A DNA stretch of 64,000 bases, taken from positions 16,974 to 80,973 of the forward strand of contig CANIAL010000011.1 of the NCBI GenBank assembly GCA_947465395.1, in the 5' to 3' direction. A program made the position numbers and the translations under genes. Below are positions 9,560-18,482 of the stretch, piece after piece; the stretch's first letter is position 1, and the number at the start of each line of letters is the position of its first letter. Origin of the DNA: Alphaproteobacteria bacterium (lineage in GTDB: Bacteria > Pseudomonadota > Alphaproteobacteria > Micropepsales > Micropepsaceae). Under the pieces are notes generated by a model. That model searched no databases. It was not told the origin of the DNA and saw only the letters and a program-made list of their open reading frames with translations.

Positions 9560-9651
9560 GTTGGCGTGTGTCACGCCCCAAAATGGGCGCGGTCTTTACT
9601 ATCAAATCGGCCACCCCAAGGCTATGGTCGCCCGTTTTCACGGAACATGCC

Positions 9652-10806
9652 ATGCCGATCCAGATTCCCGCCGGGCCGCTTTCCATCGTGCCCGCGACCA
9701 GCAAAAAGCAATGGCACGATTTCCATCATTTGCCCTTTGCCATCTACCGGGACGATCCCCAATGGATGCCGCCGCTTTTGATTGAGCGGCAGTTACATTT
9801 TACGGCCAAGCACAATCCCTATTTCCAACATGCCAAGGCCGCCTTCTTCTTGGCTTATCGCGGTGAGATTCCCGTGGGCCGCATCACTGCCCAGATTGAT
9901 GAGCTGCATGTGGCGCGTTATGGCGCCGAGGGTCATTTTGGGTTCATCGAGGCATTCGACGACGCCGAAGTCTTTGCCGCCTTGCTGGACACAGCGGAAG
10001 CCTGGCTGCGCGACAATGGCATGAAGACGGTCATCGGGCCGGTGAGTTTTTCACTGTGGGACCAACCGGGCCTTCTGGTCGAAGGCTTCGATACCCCGCC
10101 CTATGTGATGATGGCGCATGCGTTACCTTATTATGCCGGCCACATCGCGGCGCGTGGCTACCAACCCGCCGAGGATTTGATCGCCTATCGCTACGGCCCG
10201 GACGCGCCAACCGAGATGCTGCACAAATTGCTGCAGCGTTCCTTGCGCCGGGGCGAAGTGACGTTGCGCAATATTCGCATGGACAAGGCGCACTTCAAAC
10301 AGGAAGTCGCCATGCTGCTGGACATCATCAATGACGCCTGGTCCGACAATTGGGGCTTCGTTCATATGACCAGGGCCGAGATTGACGATCTCGCCGGCAT
10401 TTTAAAACTGCTGCTGCGCCCCGGGGATGTGGCCATCGCGGAATACCAGGGCGAGCCTGCCGCTTTCGCCGCCATCTTCCCCAACCTCAATGAGGCCATT
10501 GCCGACATGAACGGCCGGCTGCTGCCCTTCAACTGGGCCAAGCTGCTGTGGCGGATGAAAGTCAGCCGTCCCAAGACCGCCCGCATGCCCATGATGGGCG
10601 TGCGCAAGAAGCACCAGGCCACACCTGTTGGCGCGGCGCTGTCCCTGTCGGTCATTCAGTCGGTGCGAGATTTCAATTTTGCCCATGGCGTCAGGGACAG
10701 CGAACTCTCCTGGATCCTGTCGCGCAACACCCGTGTGGACCATGTCATCCGCATGGTGGGCGGCCAACCCTATAAACGCTACCGCATCTACCAGAAGCCC
10801 CTTTAG
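9652..10806 (+). CDS. GNAT-like acyltransferase of unknown substrate (candidate N-acyltransferase for an amino-lipid)
   Basis: 384-residue soluble protein. The N-terminus has FHHLPFAIYRDDPQWMPPL and NPYFQHAKAAFFLA, a pattern I know from a family annotated as GNAT/N-acetyltransferase-like; the centre has the beta-strand/loop GPVSFSLWDQPGLLVEGF and the C-terminal half a second GNAT-like lobe (MTRAEIDDLA to GVRKKHQATPVG). ATG at 9652 precedes the conserved region; two earlier in-frame ATGs give a poorly conserved extension. It is divergent from the SDR, with 92 bp between. The bacterial ceramide synthase of Caulobacter is, as I recall, a GNAT-related N-acyltransferase encoded near serine palmitoyltransferase, so this is a candidate equivalent. 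Family moderately sure, role speculative. Confidence 0.6.
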   Translation: MPIQIPAGPLSIVPATSKKQWHDFHHLPFAIYRDDPQWMPPLLIERQLHFTAKHNPYFQHAKAAFFLAYRGEIPVGRITAQIDELHVARYGAEGHFGFIEAFDDAEVFAALLDTAEAWLRDNGMKTVIGPVSFSLWDQPGLLVEGFDTPPYVMMAHALPYYAGHIAARGYQPAEDLIAYRYGPDAPTEMLHKLLQRSLRRGEVTLRNIRMDKAHFKQEVAMLLDIINDAWSDNWGFVHMTRAEIDDLAGILKLLLRPGDVAIAEYQGEPAAFAAIFPNLNEAIADMNGRLLPFNWAKLLWRMKVSRPKTARMPMMGVRKKHQATPVGAALSLSVIQSVRDFNFAHGVRDSELSWILSRNTRVDHVIRMVGGQPYKRYRIYQKPL

Positions 10807-10853
10807 GCGACCCGCTCCTTGGGCTAACATCAGCTTTTGCGGCGGGGGCGGCA

Positions 10854-12374
10854 ATGCGGCGATCATGCAGCGCGGGTCTGGCGTTCATTACCAGTGTCTT
10901 TTTGCTGGGCGATGCGTCGGCGCAGCCACAGGACAATCGCGCCGCCGCTATCGCGCGCGCCGCGCCGAAAATCGACCGCATCTTTTCCGATTTCGCCGCC
11001 CACGATCACATTCCCGGTCTGGTGTATGGCATCGTGGCCGATGGCCGGCTGGCCTATGTCAAATCCATCGGGGTACAGGACCTGGATACGCACCGCCCCG
11101 TGACGCCGGACACGCTGTTTCGCATCGCTTCCATGACAAAGGCCTTTACCAGCCTGCTACTGCTCAATCTGCGCGACCAGGGGAAGGTTTCGCTGGAAGC
11201 GCCGGCAGCATCCTATGTGCCGGAAATGAAGGACTGGCGTTATCCCACAACGGATTCGCCGCCCATCAGGGTGGGCGATCTTCTTTCGCACACGCCGGGC
11301 TTTGCCACCGACAATCCCTGGGGCGACCGCCAGACTCCCATCTCCGAAGGTGAATTCACCCGCATGCTGAAGGCGGGCATGGCGCTGGACCGGGCGCCCG
11401 GCACGGCCATGCGCTATTCCAACTTGGGCTATGCTCTGATCGGCCGCATCATCGCCAACCGTTCCGGCCATTCCTATGTCGAGGAAGCCCGCCGCGTGCT
11501 TTTGGGCCCGCTGGGTATGAAAGACAGCGGTTTTGCGCCCAGCGGCGGCCCACGCCGCGCCATCGGCTATCGCTGGGAAAACGGCGCCTTTGCCCGCGAA
11601 CCGGATTTGGGCGAGGGTGCCTTCTCGCCCATGGGCGGGCTTCAGACCAGCGCCAATGATTATGCCCGGTGGATGGGTTTCCTGCTGGCCGCATGGCCGC
11701 CGCGCGATGGTGCCGATACGGGCCCGGTCAAGCGCGCCACCGTGCGGGAGCTGGCGCGACCCGGCGGCTTTCCCCTGGGCGTGATGCGCCCCGGCGATGC
11801 CAGAGCCAATCCCTGCCGCCAGTCCCGCACCTATGCCAAGGGCTTTTATACCGTGGCCGATTGCGACCTGGGCTTGGCGCTGACGCATAATGGCGGCTAT
11901 CCGGGCTATGGCTCTACCGTATTGCTGTTGCCCGACGCGGGTGTGGGCATCTTTGCTTTCGCCAGCCGCACCTATGCCGGGCCGGCACCATCGGTGTGGA
12001 ATGCGGCGCTGGCGCTGAAGGGTGCGGGCGCGCTTTCACCCCACACGCTGGCGGTCAGTGCCGCGCTGGCCCGTGCCTATGGCGCGGCGGGCGAGGCCTG
12101 GGCGAAAGCCGACATCGCGCCTTTCACCCCCATCGCGGCCATGAATTTCTTCATGGACCGCAGCCCCGCCAACTGGAAGCTGGAGCTTTCCCGCCTCAAG
12201 GCCCAAGCGGGGAATTGCAACACCAAAAGCCCCATCATCGCTATGGGCCTGGCGGAAGGCGATTTTTCCTGGCGCTGCACGAAGGCAAGCGTGACGGGTA
12301 GCCTGTTGCTGGCGCCGACCATGGGCGGCCAGGTGCAAAGCATCATTTATGACATCAAGAAGGATGGGCCATGA
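10854..12374 (+). CDS. Exported class C beta-lactamase-fold serine hydrolase
   Basis: 506 residues, with a Sec signal peptide (about residues 1-25, ending ASA-QP). The penicillin-binding/esterase fold is shown by SMTK (nucleophile Ser 93, Lys 96), the YSN motif (Tyr 188) and a late HNGGYPG in the place of the third KTG-like motif. Such proteins include esterases, D-aminopeptidases and PBP-like hydrolases rather than true beta-lactamases. An extra C-terminal region of about 110 residues resembles the lipocalin-like tails of this family. The stop overlaps the start of the cupin gene (ATGA), so both are co-expressed and exported. Substrate is unknown. Confidence 0.85.
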   Translation: MRRSCSAGLAFITSVFLLGDASAQPQDNRAAAIARAAPKIDRIFSDFAAHDHIPGLVYGIVADGRLAYVKSIGVQDLDTHRPVTPDTLFRIASMTKAFTSLLLLNLRDQGKVSLEAPAASYVPEMKDWRYPTTDSPPIRVGDLLSHTPGFATDNPWGDRQTPISEGEFTRMLKAGMALDRAPGTAMRYSNLGYALIGRIIANRSGHSYVEEARRVLLGPLGMKDSGFAPSGGPRRAIGYRWENGAFAREPDLGEGAFSPMGGLQTSANDYARWMGFLLAAWPPRDGADTGPVKRATVRELARPGGFPLGVMRPGDARANPCRQSRTYAKGFYTVADCDLGLALTHNGGYPGYGSTVLLLPDAGVGIFAFASRTYAGPAPSVWNAALALKGAGALSPHTLAVSAALARAYGAAGEAWAKADIAPFTPIAAMNFFMDRSPANWKLELSRLKAQAGNCNTKSPIIAMGLAEGDFSWRCTKASVTGSLLLAPTMGGQVQSIIYDIKKDGP

Positions 12375-13039
12375 AAAAGCGGATCATATTGGCGGCGATT
12401 CTTTTCGCTTCGCCCGTTTTCGCACAAGAGATGAAGTTGGTGCCGGCCCTGCCACGGCCCGGCGCCACCGAGATCCTGGACAATGCGCGCGGCCGGGTTT
12501 GGGATGTGATCTATCCTCCCGGCATGCCCACCGGCATGCACCGCCACCCCACCGATTTCGTGGGCGTGGAGCTGGTGGACACGATGCTGAAGGTGACCAC
12601 GCCGGACGGCAAGGTTAGCACCAACCCCATCAGGCGCGGCAGTATCTACATGCTGCAGCAGGGCTTGACGCATATCGAGGAAAATGTGGTGGGCCAGCCC
12701 CAGCGCAATTCCATCCTGATTGAATTGAAAGGAGAGCGGCCCGACGGCAAACCCGTCGCGCCCGGCTTCACGGCTGGAAAGAAGGTGGCCGACAATGAAC
12801 GTGTGATGCTGTGGGACGCAACTTGGACCGCCGGGCAGCCTGCCCAGCCCTTCGCCCAGACGCATGACATTTTCCTGGTGCCGATTGACGCCGGTGTTCT
12901 GGAAATCACCGCCCCGGGCGAAGCGACCCGGACCCTGCCCCTGTCAGGCGGCATGGTGGTGTTCCTGCCCGCCCGCGCCCAGCGCAGCATCCGTTCCACC
13001 CAGGGCATGGTGCGGGCGGCGGTGGTGGAATTGAAATAG
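12371..13039 (+). CDS. Exported double-cupin protein
   Basis: 222 residues with a signal peptide (residues 1-19, ending VFA-QE). The first half has the cupin metal motif MHRHPTDFVGVEL and GSIYMLQQGLTHIEE; the second half repeats the fold with DIFLVPIDAGVLEI and GGMVVFLPARAQRSI but appears to lack its own metal histidines. The start overlaps the serine hydrolase stop by 4 nt. Function may be metal-dependent binding or catalysis in the periplasm; no substrate can be read. Assignment to the cupin superfamily rests on the HxH-type motif and the spacing. Confidence 0.7.
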   Translation: MKKRIILAAILFASPVFAQEMKLVPALPRPGATEILDNARGRVWDVIYPPGMPTGMHRHPTDFVGVELVDTMLKVTTPDGKVSTNPIRRGSIYMLQQGLTHIEENVVGQPQRNSILIELKGERPDGKPVAPGFTAGKKVADNERVMLWDATWTAGQPAQPFAQTHDIFLVPIDAGVLEITAPGEATRTLPLSGGMVVFLPARAQRSIRSTQGMVRAAVVELK

Positions 13040-13071
13040 TTTTGGCGCGCGCCATGGGCTAGCGTGCCGCT

Positions 13072-14853
13072 ATGACACTCCACGACCTTCTTGCCCAGGC
13101 GGTGACACGCCACCAGGCCGGGGATTTCCTCGGGGCCGAGGCACTTTACCGCCAGGCCGTGGCCGATGCGCCAGGGGACGTGCGCATCCTGCACCAGTTG
13201 GCGCTGGTCCTGTTTCACCAGGGGCGGCTGGAGGATTGTCTGGGCTTGCTGCGCCAGGCGCTGATGCTCAATCCCGGCGCGCCCGAGTTGCTGGTGCTGG
13301 AAGGCGTGGCGCTGGCGGGAAGCGGGCGGCGCGATATGGCGCTTGCCAGTTTCGAGCGGGCGCTGGCGGCCAAGCCCGATCATCCCGGCGCACTCTTCAA
13401 CCGCGCGCTGGCCCTGACCCAGATGGAGCGTTTTGGCGAAGCGGTGGAAGCCTATGACCGTTTCCTGGCCGTGATGCCCGATTCCGTGGATGCCTGGACC
13501 AATCGCGGCGCGGCGCTGCAAAGCCTATGGCGCCTGGCCGAGGCGCTGGAGAGTTACGACAAGGCCATCGCGCTGGCGCCCAGCCATGTTTCGGCCTGGC
13601 AAAATCGCGGCGGCGTGCTGGAAATGATGAACCGCTTTGCCGAGGCGCTGGAATGTTTTGAAAAGGTGCTGGCGCTAGCGCCGCGCCATCCTGGCGGCTG
13701 GTATGGACGGGGCAGCGCACTGATGGCGTTGGAGCGGTTTGATGAATCGCTGCAGTCCTTCGACACCTCTCTGGAAATTCTGCCCGGCCAGCCCGGCGCG
13801 CTGCAACAGCGCGAAGCGCTGGTGGAGATCATAAAGCTGTTCGCCAAGACATCGAACGGCGCGGACGCTTTCGAGACCTGGCGGCATCGCGCCCTAGTGC
13901 AGCAGATCCGCCAGAACTTCGATGCCGCGCTGGAATCCTGCGACCAGGCGTTGGCGTTGAAGCCGAACGATTCCGACATGATGCTGCACAAGGCAGCCAT
14001 CTTGAATGAATCACGATGCGTGCCGGAAGGCCTGGCGCTATATCGCCGCCATGCCGAACTGCAATATGCGGGGCAGCCCGTGACGGCCGACGGCGACATG
14101 GCGCACAAGAAACGCCATGACGCCGAACAGCAGGGTTATTTGGCCCGTCATGGCATCAAGGCGCCGGGCTTTTACCTGGACCCTGGCGCGCGCACCAACG
14201 GACCGGCTGTCAATCCCGCCAATGCCGGCAAGGTGGCGCATGACTGGCGCAAAACCCGGCCCCAGATCGTTGTAATTGACGATCTTCTGACGCCGGAAGG
14301 CCTGGCAGCGCTACAGCATTTCTGCTGGGCCAGCACCATCTGGCGCAAGCCCTATGCGCAAGGCTATCTGGGCGCCATGCCGGGCCAAGGCTTCGCCTGC
14401 CCGCTGCTCGCGCAGATCGCCGACGAGCTGCGCGATGTTTTCCCCACCGTGATGGGGGATTTTGGCCTGCGCCTGATGTGGGGCTTCAAATATGACAGCA
14501 GCCTGTCGGGCATACCCATGCATGCCGACCAGGCCGCAGTGAATGTCAATTTCTGGATCACGCCGGAAGAAGCCAATCTGGACAAGACAAGCGGCGGGCT
14601 GGTGGTGTGGGATATCAAGGCGCCCCTGAGCTGGGACTTCGCCAGCTACAATATGAACGCGGCCAAGATCCGCGCCTTCCTGACAGAACAGGGCGCCAAG
14701 CCGCAGGTCATTCCCTATCGCTGCAACCGCGCGGTGGTGTTCGATTCCGACCTGTTCCACGAAACCGACACGATCCAATTTGCACAAGGCTATGAGAACA
14801 GGCGCCTCAACGTCACCATGCTGTATGGGCGCCGCGCCTATTATGGCGGCTGA
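13072..14853 (+). CDS. TPR-repeat protein with C-terminal 2-oxoglutarate/Fe(II) dioxygenase-like domain
   Basis: 593 residues. Residues 1-280 consist of about seven 34-residue tetratricopeptide repeats (for example GALFNRALALTQMERFGEA and similar), then a linker, then from about 400 an oxygenase-like domain. Iron ligands fit HAD at His 484/Asp 486 and the distal His 563 in LFHETD; Arg residues in ENRRLNVTM would bind 2-oxoglutarate. This arrangement resembles TPR-prolyl/aspartyl hydroxylase-type proteins that modify protein partners. It lies 32 nt after the cupin gene and its stop abuts the convergent rhodanese stop. No signal peptide is seen, so it is probably cytoplasmic. Confidence 0.8.
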   Translation: MTLHDLLAQAVTRHQAGDFLGAEALYRQAVADAPGDVRILHQLALVLFHQGRLEDCLGLLRQALMLNPGAPELLVLEGVALAGSGRRDMALASFERALAAKPDHPGALFNRALALTQMERFGEAVEAYDRFLAVMPDSVDAWTNRGAALQSLWRLAEALESYDKAIALAPSHVSAWQNRGGVLEMMNRFAEALECFEKVLALAPRHPGGWYGRGSALMALERFDESLQSFDTSLEILPGQPGALQQREALVEIIKLFAKTSNGADAFETWRHRALVQQIRQNFDAALESCDQALALKPNDSDMMLHKAAILNESRCVPEGLALYRRHAELQYAGQPVTADGDMAHKKRHDAEQQGYLARHGIKAPGFYLDPGARTNGPAVNPANAGKVAHDWRKTRPQIVVIDDLLTPEGLAALQHFCWASTIWRKPYAQGYLGAMPGQGFACPLLAQIADELRDVFPTVMGDFGLRLMWGFKYDSSLSGIPMHADQAAVNVNFWITPEEANLDKTSGGLVVWDIKAPLSWDFASYNMNAAKIRAFLTEQGAKPQVIPYRCNRAVVFDSDLFHETDTIQFAQGYENRRLNVTMLYGRRAYYGG

Positions 14854-15750
14854 TTATTTGGCAGGTGTTTCCGCCGCCGGATTCTCCACGGGTAGCTTAC
14901 GCGCCGACCAGTCCTGGAACGAGCCGTCATAAAGCTGTGGCGACAGGCCCAGCGTGCGGGCGGCGAACATCACTTCCGTCGCCTGGATGCCCAGATGGCA
15001 ATAGACGATGACATGGTCGCCCGGCTTGACGTTGGCGGCGCGGAACATGGCCATCAATTCGACGGCGCTCTTGAAGCTGCCGTCTTCCTTTGTCATGCCC
15101 GCATAAGGCACGCTGCGCGCGCCGGGAATATGGCCCTTGACCGAACCGGCCAGTCCCGCCTGCTCACCGCTATAGAATTCCGGCGCCCGCGCATCCAGCA
15201 CCCGCCAGCCCGGCGTCTTCAGATGCGCCGCCACATAATCCGCATCCACGACCACGGGCCGGATTTTCAGCGGCGACAGCGCGCCGGTAATCAGCGCAGG
15301 GACTTCCGCAGTGACGGGATTGCCCGCCGCTTTCCAGGCCGCGATGCCGCCATTCAGCATCATGGCGTGCGCACCAAGCCCTACCGCATCCAGCGTTACC
15401 ATGATCCGGGTGGCGGTGCGCTCGCCCTTGGGTTCGTAATACAGAAGAAGGCGGGAGCGGTCGGAAATGCCCAGAGCCGCCAGCGCGTCATGCAACGCCT
15501 CTGGCGGCGGCAATTCGGTAAGAAGCCCGCCGGGTACGCTCACCGACAATTTTGCCATCTCGGCCAGCCGCGCGCCTGGGATATGTTCGGCCTTGTAGCC
15601 GTCCGCCGTGCCGGCATGGAGAATGACCAGATTGCTGTCGGCGGCGTGATCCTTCGCCCAGGCCGGGCTCACCAGCAGCCGCTCGCGGGGACCGGCATGG
15701 GCTGCGCCCCCCAGCGCCAACAGCATCACGGCCAATATCATGCGCTTCAT
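14854..15750 (-). CDS. Exported tandem-rhodanese sulfurtransferase
   Basis: 298 residues with a Sec signal peptide (MKRMILAVMLLALGGAAHA). Two rhodanese domains: the N-terminal one (about residues 20-140) lacks the active-site Cys (YYEPKGERT occupies the loop), and the C-terminal one has Cys 251 in the loop CHLGIQA. This is the usual layout of thiosulfate/3-mercaptopyruvate sulfurtransferases. The CHLGIQA loop differs from the CRxGxT of thiosulfate enzymes. ATG at 15750 fits the signal peptide better than ATG at 15771. It is the last gene of the flavoprotein and permease operon; the link to amine catabolism is not obvious. Confidence 0.85.
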   Translation of the reverse strand: MKRMILAVMLLALGGAAHAGPRERLLVSPAWAKDHAADSNLVILHAGTADGYKAEHIPGARLAEMAKLSVSVPGGLLTELPPPEALHDALAALGISDRSRLLLYYEPKGERTATRIMVTLDAVGLGAHAMMLNGGIAAWKAAGNPVTAEVPALITGALSPLKIRPVVVDADYVAAHLKTPGWRVLDARAPEFYSGEQAGLAGSVKGHIPGARSVPYAGMTKEDGSFKSAVELMAMFRAANVKPGDHVIVYCHLGIQATEVMFAARTLGLSPQLYDGSFQDWSARKLPVENPAAETPAK

Positions 15751-15767
15751 TTCAATCTCCAAAAAAA

Positions 15768-17102
15768 TCAACGCCAGCGCTTGTGACCCAGGGCGTAAAG
15801 GGGCACCGCCAGCGCCAGGAACAGTGCGGACCAGATGCCGGTGCGCCAGTCCGACACCAGGAATGCAACCAGCAAAGCGCCGTTCAGGACCATGCTGATG
15901 ATGGCGGGCCAGGGATAAAACGGCATGGTCCAGGGACGCGGCAAGTCTGGCTCCGTCTGGCGCAGCCGGATGGCAGCATAAGACAGGAACAGGAATATGA
16001 TCATCACATTCGGCGCATAGAGGTTGAGCAGTATCTCGTAGAGCTGACCCTTGACCATGTCGGCGCCGGCAATGATCAGGCAGGTCGCGCCCAACACCAC
16101 AAGCAGCGCCGCGCGCGGCGTGCCGCTGGCTGATACCGTTGCCAATTTGGGCGGCAGTATGCCCCTGCGCGCCATGGCATAGGTGGTGCGGATATGCTCC
16201 ATGATCTGCAGGTTGGCGATGGTGGCCACGCAGAGAATGGCCAGCCCCGTCACCACCACGCCGCTGCGTTCACCCAGCACCAGGCGCATGGCGTCAGATA
16301 CCGCCAGGTTCGACGACACCAGCGCCCCCATGGGCAGTACATGCAAAACCGCGGCATTGACCAGCACATACAGCGCCGTGACCATCGCGATGCCGGCAAA
16401 GGTGGCCCGCGCCACATTGCGTTCGGGCTGGTGCACTTCTTCGGAGAAATAAACCGCCGCCTGCCAGCCGCCATAGGCGCCATAGATGGCCCGCAGCGCC
16501 ACCATCGCCGCCACCCAGGTGAAGACGGGTGACGAGGGCGCGGCGGCCACCGCATCATGATTGACGGGACCGAAGAACAGCACCGCCACCAATATGATCA
16601 GGCCCAACGCCTTCAGCGCGCTGCCGATATTCTGGGAGGCGCCGCCAACCCGGCTGCCAATCCAGTTGAGGACGCCGCAAGCCAGCACCAACAAAATCGC
16701 GATCTGGCCCGCACTGAGAAACGACAACAACCCCAGCCGCAGCACATATTCGCCAAAGGCGACCGAAATGAAACCGGTGGAAATGGCAAGCTGCAGCCAG
16801 TCGGCCCAGCCCACGAAAAATCCCGTGAAAGGCCCGATGGCCCGCGCTGCCAGCGAATAGGGCCCGCCCGCCAGCGGGATGGCCGCGCCCAACTCGACGG
16901 TGGGCATGGCGTCAATGGCCACGAACAACCCGCCCACCAGCCACGCCAGGAGAATGTATTTTGGATCCAGGAAGCCCGCCGCCACGACGGAGGGATTACG
17001 CATGATACCGGAGCCGATGACGCCGCCGATCACCACGGCCAGGCCAAAGCCCAGCCCGAAAATGCGAAGCAGCCTGCCCGCCTGCGGAATGGAATTCGCC
17101 AT
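15768..17102 (-). CDS. APC-family amino acid/polyamine permease
   Basis: 444-residue inner-membrane transporter with about twelve hydrophobic segments. The first helix contains GGVIGSGIMRNPS, the substrate-binding GSGI motif of the APC superfamily, and a later loop has YGGWQAAVYFSEEV, typical of helix 6 and following. It lies 27 nt after a second APC permease and is followed at once by the rhodanese gene. Amino acid or polyamine uptake is likely; the neighbouring SpdH-like oxidase suggests amines. Which substrate each permease carries cannot be determined here. Confidence 0.85.
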   Translation of the reverse strand: MANSIPQAGRLLRIFGLGFGLAVVIGGVIGSGIMRNPSVVAAGFLDPKYILLAWLVGGLFVAIDAMPTVELGAAIPLAGGPYSLAARAIGPFTGFFVGWADWLQLAISTGFISVAFGEYVLRLGLLSFLSAGQIAILLVLACGVLNWIGSRVGGASQNIGSALKALGLIILVAVLFFGPVNHDAVAAAPSSPVFTWVAAMVALRAIYGAYGGWQAAVYFSEEVHQPERNVARATFAGIAMVTALYVLVNAAVLHVLPMGALVSSNLAVSDAMRLVLGERSGVVVTGLAILCVATIANLQIMEHIRTTYAMARRGILPPKLATVSASGTPRAALLVVLGATCLIIAGADMVKGQLYEILLNLYAPNVMIIFLFLSYAAIRLRQTEPDLPRPWTMPFYPWPAIISMVLNGALLVAFLVSDWRTGIWSALFLALAVPLYALGHKRWR

Positions 17103-17129
17103 TAAGACCCCCGTGGCCAGCTTAATGGC

Positions 17130-18482
17130 CTAGGCCAGGGCGCGATAGCCCTTGGGCCGCCAGAACAGCAAGCCCAGCAGCAACCCGCCCACGCCGACAA
17201 TGCGGGTGAGCAGATCAAAGGTGCTGAGCGCATAGGCACCCAACCCGAACAGCGCCAGCGCGCTAAGGCCGGGAAAGACGCAATAGAGAAAAAAGGTAAC
17301 TGGCGCGCTGCGATCCCGGAAAGCCCAGGCCGACGCCAGGCCCGCCAGCCCGTAATAAAGACAGACCTGCAGTGCGATGGCTTTCACGGAATCGCCCAGG
17401 ATCAGGCCCACCGTGGGAATGAAACTGGATAGATACGTCATCACCAGTCCCAGCCCCAGCAAAAGATAGATGGCGCGCGCCGGGGTGAGCGTGCTGGGAT
17501 GCACCAGGCCAAATTTTCGCGGCAGCGCCCCGTCGCGGCCCATGGCGAAAAGCGTGCGGGAAAATTGCAGCATCTGGGTTTCCAGCGTGGCCACGCTGGA
17601 AAGGATGACGGCGATAGAGGCGGCGGCGCCGCCCGTCTTACCCAGACCCGCTTCCACCGCCAAATGATAGACCAGATTGTCACTGAAGCTGGCGATGTCC
17701 TTCAGGCTGAACAGGAACAAGGCCGCGATGACATAGGCCACGAAATAGACCGCCATCACCACCACGCCCAACAGGCCGCCATTGCCGGCCGCACGCTCGG
17801 CCGATTTGGTCTCCTCGCCCAGATTGGCGGCTACATCCCAGCCCCAATAGAAAAAGACCACGATCAATGCCGAGGCCGCGAAGCTTTGCGGCGAATAACC
17901 AAACCCGAACCAGTCCCAGGAAAAAGCGTTCACCGGCCCCACTTTCCACGCGTGCCAGAAGGCGGCGCCCACCACTATGGTCAGCAACAGCATCTCGATG
18001 CCGCTCATGACCAGTTGCAGCTTGCTGCTGAGGGTGATGCCACCCACCAGCACCAGTGCGATCGCCACGAACCACAGCGCGCCCACCAAGGTGGTGGCCG
18101 TGACGTTGGTGGCCAGCGTGGGATCAGGAAAAAAAGACAGGGTTGCCGACCCCAGCGGCACCGCTCCCGTCACCATGAAAACGGTGGAGGCCACCAGCAC
18201 CGCCCAGCCGGAAAAGAATCCGAAATTGCGGTTAAATATACGCCCCGTCCATTCATACGCCGCCCCGGCATTGGGCATGCGCGCGTTCAGCCCCTTATAG
18301 GCCAGTGCGATGCCGATCATGGGCACTGCGAAGATCAGGATCGCGCCGGGCGCCAGCATACCCGCTGTTCCGATCAATGTGGCAAGCGTGACGGCGATGG
18401 AAAAACCGGGCGCAGCACCGGCAATGCCCATCACCAGCGCCTCGAAGAAGGACAGCGAGTCTGCTTTCAGCCTGTGTGTCAT
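17130..18482 (-). CDS. APC-family amino acid/polyamine permease
   Basis: 450-residue permease with about twelve membrane segments; the N-terminus (LSFFEALVMGIAGAAPGFSIAV) matches the APC subgroup that includes putrescine and amino acid importers. The YEWTGRIFNRNFGFFSGW stretch is the conserved helix 3 region. Its start overlaps the stop of the upstream flavoprotein gene (ATGA at 18479-18482), which couples uptake to oxidation. It is only distantly similar to the second APC permease downstream, so the two probably differ in substrate. Confidence 0.87.
   Translation of the reverse strand: MTHRLKADSLSFFEALVMGIAGAAPGFSIAVTLATLIGTAGMLAPGAILIFAVPMIGIALAYKGLNARMPNAGAAYEWTGRIFNRNFGFFSGWAVLVASTVFMVTGAVPLGSATLSFFPDPTLATNVTATTLVGALWFVAIALVLVGGITLSSKLQLVMSGIEMLLLTIVVGAAFWHAWKVGPVNAFSWDWFGFGYSPQSFAASALIVVFFYWGWDVAANLGEETKSAERAAGNGGLLGVVVMAVYFVAYVIAALFLFSLKDIASFSDNLVYHLAVEAGLGKTGGAAASIAVILSSVATLETQMLQFSRTLFAMGRDGALPRKFGLVHPSTLTPARAIYLLLGLGLVMTYLSSFIPTVGLILGDSVKAIALQVCLYYGLAGLASAWAFRDRSAPVTFFLYCVFPGLSALALFGLGAYALSTFDLLTRIVGVGGLLLGLLFWRPKGYRALA

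Noticed and set aside
10854..12374. Antibiotic-resistance beta-lactamase
   Set aside because: Although it has SxxK and YxN motifs, the length, the third motif and the C-terminal extension fit the general serine hydrolase group rather than AmpC.
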